Below, one piece after another: positions 53,115 through 61,148 of a stretch of DNA of 64,000 nucleotides. Every line of letters begins with the position of its first letter. The first letter of the stretch is position 1. The stretch is from Rhabditoides inermis (taxonomy: Eukaryota; Nematoda; Chromadorea; Rhabditida; Rhabditidae): contig CAWZYM010000045.1 of NCBI GenBank assembly GCA_963966185.1, positions 60,001 through 124,000 on the forward strand, in the 5' to 3' direction. Under the pieces are notes generated by a model that worked only from the letters and a program-made list of their open reading frames with translations, was not told the DNA's origin and did no database searches. The position numbers were made by a program, and so were the translations under genes.

Positions 53115-53149
<35 letters not shown>

Positions 53150-53283
53150 GGAGATGATTTCAGACTGCGTATCCCTCCGTGTCCAAGGCCTCTGTTCGCG
53201 TGTACACTCAGTCGATCGGCCTCACTCGACCGTTGAGTGGAAATGACGAGGAGATGTTCTCTCGATACCCGCAGAGGGTGTAG
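46666..53283 (+). CDS. fig-4: FIG4/SAC3-type polyphosphoinositide phosphatase
   Basis: FIG4 removes the 5-phosphate of PI(3,5)P2 and works with the PIKfyve/VAC14 complex on endosomes and lysosomes. The protein starts [20 protein letters not shown] at 46666. SAC-domain blocks follow: [70 protein letters not shown] and the catalytic [12 protein letters not shown] (CX5R). The FIG4-specific segments [19 protein letters not shown] and [20 protein letters not shown] follow, then [10 protein letters not shown]. The C-terminal part is acidic, with a Lys/Glu-rich linker, and ends [16 protein letters not shown] at the stop 53281-53283. Many short introns carry CT tracts. One intron, about 51136-52813, is almost filled by a foldback element. 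I did not fix every exon boundary. Confidence 0.92.
47672..47780. repeat. (CT)n microsatellite in a FIG4 intron
   Basis: CT repeat with TTTCTTTC and CTGT interruptions. It starts within a few bases of the GTGCGTCT donor and extends to the acceptor, so nearly the whole intron is microsatellite. Confidence 0.9.
51364..51437 (+). other. tRNA-like segment with Pol III A and B boxes (left arm)
   Basis: A box TGGTCGAGTGG (51376-51386) and B box GGTTCGAGTCC (51420-51430) match the consensus completely. The ends (ACAGCC and GGCTGT) pair over six bases. The middle does not form a standard anticodon stem with a seven-base loop, and the T stem is only about four pairs, so it is a tRNA-derived (SINE-like) head rather than a working tRNA. 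Confidence 0.6.
52094..52116 (+). ncRNA. Hammerhead-ribozyme-like core (tentative)
   Basis: CTGATGA (52094-52100) is followed by a GGC/GCC mini-stem and GAAAC. This is the conserved core order of hammerhead ribozymes as found in Penelope-like elements. One extra A precedes the stem, and I could not draw convincing helices I and III with a cleavage site. Confidence 0.25.
52499..52572 (-). other. tRNA-like segment with Pol III A and B boxes (right arm)
   Basis: Mirror copy of 51364-51437. The minus strand has A box TGGTCGAGTGG (52560-52550) and B box GGTTCGAGTCC (52516-52506). Transcription from it would run towards the left-arm copy. Confidence 0.6.
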
Positions 53284-53310
53284 ACTCTCCATCTGTATAC
53301 ATGAAGTAGC

Positions 53311-53486
53311 GGTCAGTCTCTTCGAAACACTCCCGAATGCCTCCGAAACACTTCGGAATTGCGTTTCGAATCGCCCTCAGAACACTCCCGAATTGCCTTC
53401 GGAACACTCCCGAACACTCCCGAACACTTCGGAATGCCTAGCTATGCCTTCGAAACACTCCCGAATGGCTTTCGAAGAGACTGACC
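53311..53486. mobile_element. Short hairpin element after the FIG4 stop
   Basis: A perfect 17-base inverted repeat, GGTCAGTCTCTTCGAAA, bounds 176 bases. The interior is made of degenerate copies of CGAAACACTCCCGAATGCCT. It begins 28 bases after the FIG4 stop codon, so it probably sits in the 3' UTR. No coding potential. Confidence 0.75.
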
Positions 53487-53826
53487 ACACCTGATACACT
53501 TGGACAGAGTTCCAATTGGAGAATTGGTTGCTCCGCGAGCGGTTCAAGATTCTTGTAGTAGTGTAGAAACAATACATATTGTCACTTTTATTGCCTTTCA
53601 AGCTGTGATGTTGGTTTCTGATTCTGATAATAAATTATATCTTTTCACATGTTATCTTTTCAGAGAAAAAGTGCCTAGAGGCTGCGTACAGATTCGGGCA
53701 ATCGTGTCGATATCTGATGTGCTATAGATGTAATGCAATAAATGGATGGATGGTCTTGATGACCCTTTGATATAACGTGTGCCTGAGGTGCCGCCATAGT
53801 TGCCCCAAAAGAGAGGGTGCGGCAGT

Positions 53827-53904
<78 letters not shown>

Positions 53905-54063
53905 GGCCGTGTGTGTGCGTCGTCTGACTGACGGGGAACGAGAGTGATTGATGGTTGATGGATGTGTCAGCCAGGCCCCGGCGCCCCCACTCAGTCCTAT
54001 ATACTCCCCTGCATCGATTCCCGCGCGCGTGTGTTTGTTTATTTGTTTATTTGTTGTTTCAGC
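53487..54063. other. Region between FIG4 and the Teashirt-like gene
   Basis: Contains AT-rich sequence with AATAAA-like signals (53628-53633 and 53733-53738), a GA microsatellite (53828-53901) and a TATA-like CCTATATACTCC at about 53996-54007, some 60 bases upstream of the next start codon. Confidence 0.45.
53828..53901. repeat. (GA)n microsatellite
   Basis: GA run with one AAAG interruption, between the FIG4 3' end and the Teashirt-like gene. Confidence 0.95.
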
Positions 54064-55884
54064 ATGGCGCGTCGCAAGCAGACCTGTCCTAAGAGAAAAG
54101 TGGAGGAAGAGGAAAGAGAGGTGGATCCGAAGATGGCGCGAGTTGAACAAGAGGCAGGGCCGTCCGGAGAGAGTGCATCATCCAACCATTCTACTCCCGT
54201 ACTCGATCTCAGCAAGATAAAGGAGGAAGTGGTCGAGGTGGAAGTTCGAGTGAAACAGGAGGTGAATTTTCCTCTCGCTCGTTCTTTCGTTAATCGTTTC
54301 GTTATTCAGCCCGCTGTATCCGTAGTGAAACCGACGAATCCCCTTCTTGACATGGAAAAGAGTCTCGCCAGATTCCAACCATCCACCAGTCGAGGTGAGA
54401 ATGAACGATTCTCGTGTTTTGTGTGTCTATCACTCTGTCTCTCCATATCCATGTCCGCCTCTGTCTATCACCTTCAATTGCATGCGCTTGTCAGTCTGTC
54501 ACTCACCGCATCAATCGAGTCAGCGAGAGGCCGAATCACACTTATATATCCATATATCCACTGTCTACAAGCTTTTGTGTGTTTCAGTCTGCATTGTGAA
54601 TACCGATCGATATTGGCCTGTGTGTGGTTGTCTGCTGGTTGGGGTGACAGCGAGTGGGACTGATTGATTGATGGCTATGTGAAGGGAAGAGGGGTGCGTC
54701 ATCCATCATATAGAGTAGAGGGGGAGAGAGAGGGGATATGATGTGAATGATGCATCGGTGCACGCGAAATGGGAGATGCTATTTATTTGTAACCGTGCCA
54801 ATTCATTTAGTCGACTGTTATAATGCCTGCTACGGTAGTACTAATCTCATGTGCTCAGCCCCGTCATCGTTGTCGTCTCTGCAGTCTCTGGTATGCCGGG
54901 CGGATCGACGGACTGACGAGGAGGATGGTGTGCGTGCGGTGCTCACATGCCTACAGTGCGGAATCAGGTTAGTTCCATCATTTCCATACCGATACTGAAA
55001 CGTTTCTTGACGTTATTGTTTGATTGCAGATTCGCCAGCATGGAGCTGTTGGTGCGGCACATGGGGGAGACGAAGCACTTTGGACAGCCGACCGGGCACA
55101 CGCCAGCTGGAGCCAACAGGAAGTGAGTGATCCATCTATTGAGTGATTGATTGATGGATCGATTGCAGCTGGCCGGTCGCCATGCATTCGCTGAAGCGAG
55201 GAGGCGCGCCCGCCGTGGCGGCACCCGCGGTCAGACTCAAGTGCTCCAGGTACAGCCGCTCGTTTTGATTTTGTGCTAGAGTACCTCTCAACAATCGTTA
55301 GACAGTTGTGAACATGAAATAAAGATGTTGTGTTTTGGATGCGGGGAGGAGCCTGTGGACATCGACAGGCACGTGCGGGAGAGGCACGGGGTGCGCGGCA
55401 CACAGGACTGGCTGCAGTGCGTGCGCGTCGTAGCACAACGACACCATCGTGAGTACATCGAGGAACACACAAAAGACACGTGCAGTTCGCGTATCTCTCG
55501 TGTACTACAATCGCCGTTCTAATATAGTTCTGTGTAGATCAGAGAAAGACGGAGAGTCAGTTCCCGGCAATAGCGCGCAAAGCTAGAGAGGCAGACGGTT
55601 ATGGTACCGTGTTTCGAACTGCAAGCGAGGTAGATCGAAAACTATCGCTCTGGCGCAGGCTATATCTAATATCTTGTGGCCTGTTCAATTATCTATGGCA
55701 TCGAGTAGAGACGAACCGATCCGCATTGGCAGGCTCGCCATCGGGTGTTTCTCCGAAGTGTCCGCCGTCGCCGGGTCGAGTGTCGCCGGTGCTCCGCTCG
55801 CCCCTCGTTCAGCCATCCTCCCACCACGCACACTCCAACCATCTCAACAAGCTCATGAGTCTCTGCAACACAGTGCGCAAGTGA
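54064..55884 (+). CDS. Teashirt-like C2H2 zinc-finger protein
   Basis: A likely nuclear transcriptional regulator. The N-terminus MARRKQTCPKRK resembles the short RRKQ-type N-terminal motif by which SALL, FOG and Teashirt proteins recruit the NuRD corepressor. Two psi-K-x-E sumoylation-type sites follow (IKEE, VKQE). Exon 1 ends at 54394. Exons 54859-54967 and from 55030 join in phase to give a widely spaced finger, CLQCGIRFASMELLVRHMGE and TKH (Cys-x2-Cys-x12-His-x5-His), the Teashirt-type spacing. A second Cys/His-rich block (CFGCGEEPVDIDRHVRERH) lies in a later exon whose acceptor I could not fix. The C-terminal part from 55538 is Ser/Pro-rich and ends NHLNKLMSLCNTVRK at 55884. A 48-base in-frame segment at about 54262-54309 has intron-like ends and may be optional. 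Confidence 0.75.
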
Positions 55885-55925
55885 ACACTTATATTACGGT
55901 GTAATTTATGCAATTGACATTTTGT

Positions 55926-55935
55926 TGCAAATAAA
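55926..55935 (+). terminator. Polyadenylation signal of the Teashirt-like gene
   Basis: AATAAA within CAAATAAATT, about 45 bases after the stop codon. Confidence 0.45.
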
Positions 55936-56045
55936 TTTTCCTGTGAAACAAAGCTTGTTTTTTTATTAATTGAGTTCAGTTTAGTTCTTTGAACTTTAGT
56001 GCGACATATATCGTCAACAAGAATATTACTGATGAATAGTCGTGA

Positions 56046-56289
56046 TGAACGACCCGAATGTGACAGATTGGTCGCAAAACGACCGCGAGCAATTCGAAGT
56101 CAGTTTTTGTGTTTGTTTTTTTAGTTCATGTAAATATGCGTTTATTTAGCTCTTTCTCAGTTGATCGACAAGCACTCTAGCGTGTTGTTGGGGACTATTC
56201 GGGGGACTATTCGGGTGCGGTATGGTCAGTATCTTCAAAGCGAGAAAACGCTTATTAACCTGTTGCAGTCTCTGCTCCCACGCTTTTAA
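56046..56289 (+). CDS. Two-exon gene for a 60-residue protein
   Basis: Exon 56046-56099 encodes MNDPNVTDWSQNDREQFE and ends at a GTCAGT donor. The acceptor CTTTCTCAG ends at 56160, and exon 56161-56289 continues LIDKHSSVLLGTIRGTIRVR with a TAA stop at 56287-56289. The junction is in phase and keeps an amphipathic, helix-like pattern (Leu/Ile spacing, QYLQSEKTLINLLQSLL). There is no signal peptide, cysteine or histidine cluster. I do not recognise the family; it looks like a small helical adaptor subunit. It is convergent with the USP5 gene. It could be missed by gene finders because neither exon is a long open frame. Confidence 0.5.
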
Positions 56290-56479
56290 GATACTGATAT
56301 GGAGGCGTTTGTTTGTTGCGATCATTGCCGATAACTTTCAAAAACACATTTATTACGTAAAACATCAAAACACTCACCTGTTGCAATAAGTTACTTGTAT
56401 AATACATACACAACTGGGATAGATTACATACATGCTAATAAGTGTACATGTCAATTGTACATGTCATTTCCTCTCCCCC

Positions 56480-57312
56480 TTACACCCTCTGGTATAGGTA
56501 CACATATCCGAGGCTCTTCGGCGGATTCTGGCTGATCGCCACCTGAAAACAATTAGTACCAATCTATATCTCCATCCAGTAGAATCGCACCTTCTCATCG
56601 TTGAAGAGGACCCAGCGACCGTCCCTCAGAAGGTGGCAGACGTAGTGGCCAGAGTGGGGCGACGATCCCATGTGAGAGATGAAGCCAACCAGACGGTAGC
56701 TACCCGAGCCATCGCTGCGAGGGAAGGGGTGAGAGGGAAGGGGAGTGGGGGGATGCGTACCGGAAGTGCTTGTTGTTCTTGTGGGCAGGGGGCTGGTCTG
56801 CCTGTTCCTCCGGCACCTCGTGTGCGTGTCCGAAAAGCCACTCGGCTGCCGCATTCGCATCCGCGTGCTTCGACAGAGCAAACCTAGACACATCACATCA
56901 CATACCACAGCAACACAGTCACCCTCTCACTTGGCCTGGTGCTGTGTGAATCCGAAGCAGACGAGCTGTTCGATGGCCTCCTGGTTGGCTGCGGGGGCGG
57001 CGGGGGCGGCGGCCAGCTCGGGCTCGTTCAGATGGGGGTCGTCCATCCTCGCGAACAGCCACTCGGCGGCTGCCTCCGCAGACTGCGTCGCGCGAGTCGC
57101 CTGCGAGGCGCGTCTCATGAGCAAACATCAACCAGCTTATACACCATCCCATCCGCCACAACCTCATACTTGTTATACAAGTGTACTACCTTCTCGGCGG
57201 CATTTTTGGTGAATCCCATGTCCATCAGCTGGTTGACAATCGTCTCATTGACGGGCGGGAGGGCAGCCGCCGTGGGGACATCCTCGGCCAGCAGAGTCTA
57301 CACAACAACATC

Positions 57313-57346
<34 letters not shown>

Positions 57347-58825
57347 CTCTCTCCCGAAACCCCTCTCTCTCTCACCTCTCCCTCCTTGGCGCCAGTGCCG
57401 CGCAGCTGTCCGAGGTCGATCTCCTCCACTCCCTCCACATCCAGATCCAACTTCTTCACACTATAGTCCGCAGCCAGAGTGAACTTCTGGAAAGGAACAC
57501 ATAAGGATCACTCTAATCTCAAGTCTCCTATCGTTCTAACAAAACCACAAGGTCTAGGTAAACTGCAAGCCGCTGTCCACCTGAATCTGAATGAAGAGGA
57601 AGTCGGGGAATGTGTTAATGCGCAGGGTGTTTGTCGCGCCCTTCGCCTCCCCAGTCACAGGAGACTTGAAGCCTGCAAGACCGAGGACGTCGTCACATCC
57701 TCTATCATCTCTCTCGAATTGTACAATAACCATATGTGTTCATCATGTCGTCCCCCTCCCTCCCTCCCCCTCCCTCCACCCACCATCTATGTGTTCGGGT
57801 GCGAATGCGGCCTCGATGCACTGTCGCAGTGCGATCGCCTTCCTGCCCTCCTGGCCCTCCACGTCACGCAGCACACACTCAAACACGTTAATCAGCTCGC
57901 TTTGAAGACACTGACCATACCGCACCCCTAGACCCCCGAATAGTACGAAACATCTTCTAACAGAATACCGTATCCCCATAGCCTACCTGGGGCACGGGCA
58001 GACCGAGCACCACCTCCTCCCTGTTCGTATAGCGAACGTGACCGCTAGCCACATCCTCCATGCGAGTCTCCACCTACAACCATCGATATAAATAAATACT
58101 CGTCAATTAATGATGAAACAATCCATCAATTCATCATCATCAACAAACAAGCAATAGCAATGGAAATCGATACACATAAATTAATCAATAATTACCTTGA
58201 ATCGGAACGCGTCAATGGGATCGTGCGAGCCGGCGGGCAGAGTGGACGAGACACGGTCGGCGAGGAATCTGGAAACAAGCCATACACAACTGTTTCATAT
58301 TGTGACGTCATTGCGTTTATTTCCTAGCGCTAACTAAACCATATATCATACGTTCCAATATGTACATGAATATGCGATTCTGGATAAATAATAAATTCGA
58401 TTCGAAATCATAAACAATAACTGCGGATATTCAAATTATTGTCAATGAGATGAATGACAGCTTACCGAAGGTACTCTTCCACATCCTGCTGCTTGGCAGT
58501 GGCAAACTCGTGGTGTCCATTGGCCGCCAGTCGCTTGAACACAGTCGGCTTCACGCCATTCAACTCGCTATCCTCCTGCAACACGATAACCATTGCGTTT
58601 GACATACAATCGCACAATGTACATCTAAGCCTTGGCGCTCGCACCTTGGCATACTGTCCCCCGCACATGGCGGCGACTAGCTTGGCGGTCTGGAGCCGGA
58701 AGTCTGCGTTGATCGCCTCGGCGCCCCCTGCCGCCTCCTCCACCCGCACTCCCTTCCAGTGAGCCTCCCAGTCGGGAACCTGCAGCAGCGTCTGCACAAC
58801 CTGCAACACAAAACATGACAATCCC

Positions 58826-58887
<62 letters not shown>

Positions 58888-59223
58888 GCGGCACCGACGG
58901 ACCGAGTTCATGTAGCAGCTGCTGCCAATGTTGATGAGACCCGTGTTCTTGGCGCCGTACACATTCTCCAGATTCGCCCCTTCCTCCTGCAGACGAGCCC
59001 ACTCCCATCTGCAAGCGAAACAACAGTGTGAACTTCTTAACATGAATAATATATTCAACATGTAAACAAGTAAACAACCGACTTCTGGTTGATGTCTAGC
59101 TCTAGCTCCAGCGTGCTCTTCTCCGTCTTCTCAAGCTTGCGGGCGTCCAAGCCAAAGTGGAGGAGGTGGCGGGACAGGTTCGGGTCGATCACCGCGTCGT
59201 CCTCCGAATAGCTAGAGGGGAAT

Positions 59224-59265
<42 letters not shown>

Positions 59266-60703
59266 GAGAGAGAGAGGGGGGAGAGAAAGAGAGCGAGAGA
59301 GAGAGCAGTGAGAGAGAGAGGGCGCGAGAGAGAGGGCGAGAGAGAGAGAGAGCAGTGAGAGAGCAGTGAGAGGGGGGAGAGAAGGCAGTGAGAAAGAGAG
59401 AGAGAGAGAGAGAGGAAAATGAAGGAAAAGACATCAAGAAAGAAACACTCACCTGTACACATCTCCAGTGCCGTCCTTCTCAATCGTGCCTAGCTTCACC
59501 ACCAGCGGGAATCCAGTCGCGTCGTAGTACTGCTTCATGTGGTTGTTCCCCTGCAAGAAGGCGTGGTGACAAGGGGCGGCGCATCCCACTCGTGTACCTT
59601 GCTCTTCTGTCCCTCTGCGATGAACTGGCTGCGTCCGCACCGGATGGCTCCGTCGGTGAGATTGAGCCATAGGTTCTCGGTGAGCCCGCAGCCCTCTTCC
59701 TCGCAAGCCCAGCCAGACACAGCGATCTGCAAACACATACATACAACACAAAAACATAAACGCCAAAAGAAGTAATAATGCACACTAAAACATCGCAATC
59801 AATTTAAATGGATCACCTGTTTTCCGTTGTTGTGCTGTTCGAGATTGGCGTGCTTAGTGACCTGCTTGATCTCCCCATCCCACGCATTCGAAGCACTCTG
59901 CAGCAGCGCCAGACGCTCCGCACTCAAACCCATACATCAATAATCAATACAATAACATGCAAAGTATCAACCAGACCTGGTGGCGTTGACGACTCTCTGT
60001 GCGGCGACATAGAGGTTGGGTCCGAGGCCGGCGGCGATCGGAAGGCGCTTCTCCCACTCGGGCATCACCACAACGAAGTACTCGTCCACAAGCTCGTGTC
60101 TGAATGGCGGCATAGTCAATGAGCATATTGGGTTTGGTAAAAGTCCGCTTGGATAATCAATCCTGTATGCGACCCCTTGACTGTCGTGCCACGATTTCAA
60201 ACGTCCGTACTCACTTGTCGCTGCAGAATCCGTCGTCGACTCCGATGGCCAGTCGGCTCACTTTCTCCGCCGGCTCCTCCCCCGCCTTCAGCTCCTTCCG
60301 AGACACGATCTGGAGGGCTCGTCGACATTACTAATTCAGAAACAGTAATTATGGATCAATCTATGAGTCTCGAAGTTTTATAGTAACATAGGATTGCAGT
60401 TGATCACCTGGACGAACACAGTCGAGTCGTTCTTGGCTGCGTAGATAGGCAGGTGGTTAGCGCACACCGCGGCAAACGTCTTCATACACACGAACAGACC
60501 ATCTAGAAGACCGTCATGCTGACGTCATAGTACAATACTAGTAGAATATTGGTAAAGTACTGACTGGGGAAGAAGGGCGTGTGGAAGCAGTAGAGGCACT
60601 CGTCCTTGTATATCTTGGTGTCGTGGTGGGGCACGTTGAAGGAGAGGTCGGTGACCTTCTCGAGCAGCGTCGCCTGCTCGCCCGCGTCCATTATGCAGGT
60701 CAT
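56480..60703 (-). CDS. usp-5: Ubiquitin carboxyl-terminal hydrolase 5 (isopeptidase T)
   Basis: USP5 disassembles free ubiquitin chains in the cytosol and recycles ubiquitin. The protein starts at 60703 ([17 protein letters not shown]) or at the in-frame ATG 60691. The N-terminal unusual zinc-finger half has [17 protein letters not shown]. The ZnF-UBP domain follows, with [20 protein letters not shown], then [20 protein letters not shown]. The catalytic Cys box is [16 protein letters not shown] near 58960, with the oxyanion Asn five residues before the Cys. Two UBA domains are visible ([16 protein letters not shown] and [17 protein letters not shown]), and the His box is [20 protein letters not shown]. 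The end, [17 protein letters not shown], matches the family's C-terminus. All expected domains are present. Introns hold GA and (AAC)n repeats. Confidence 0.95.
58827..58882. repeat. (AAC)n microsatellite in a USP5 intron
   Basis: Pure (AAC)n, close to the 3' end of the intron just downstream of the Cys-box exon. Confidence 0.95.
59227..59420. repeat. GA-rich microsatellite filling a USP5 intron
   Basis: A nearly continuous, interrupted GA tract between two ZnF-UBP exons. In the sense direction it reads CT and leads towards the acceptor. Confidence 0.9.
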
Positions 60704-61148
60704 CGCTTACCTCAAACGATTCAATGGAAAGCTTGCAAATGAACGCTAGGGAGGAGGAGGGAGGAACGCGGGATGATGACAAAACAAACAACGCAAGAAA
60801 TATCCCCTTCAGAGATGAGCAAACGGAATTCCTGCTATAAGAGATCAAGGAATGAACTGCGGAGCACTTCGAAAGCACTTGTGAGGTTTTTTGATACGTT
60901 CCTGACGCAGTCAACGGCGAAAAACCAACAAAATGTTTTGAAAAATGCGCGGTTTCGTAAATAAGTGCCTAGTTGTGTAGTGTAAAAGTGCTACAGAAAA
61001 CTGCACAATATTCATACACTATACTGTTATCGATTGAATTTTGGTTTCGTTTCAAAATACGTTGACTCACCGGTACATTCTCAGATCACTCTTATCTTCT
61101 ATTGTTGCCCCGCTTTACGCACATCTGATCAGCCATCACGGGTATGCA
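60704..61148. promoter_or_regulatory. Divergent promoter interval of USP5 and the UBAP1-like gene
   Basis: 445 bases separate the two start codons. No strong TATA box is seen on either side. Both genes act on ubiquitin, so co-regulation is possible but unproven. Confidence 0.4.

Noticed and set aside
58920..58990. Inactive USP5 because the Cys box reads GSSCYMNS instead of GNSCYLNS
   Set aside because: The oxyanion Asn is the one five residues before the catalytic Cys (NIGSSC), and it is present. The changed position varies among active USPs.
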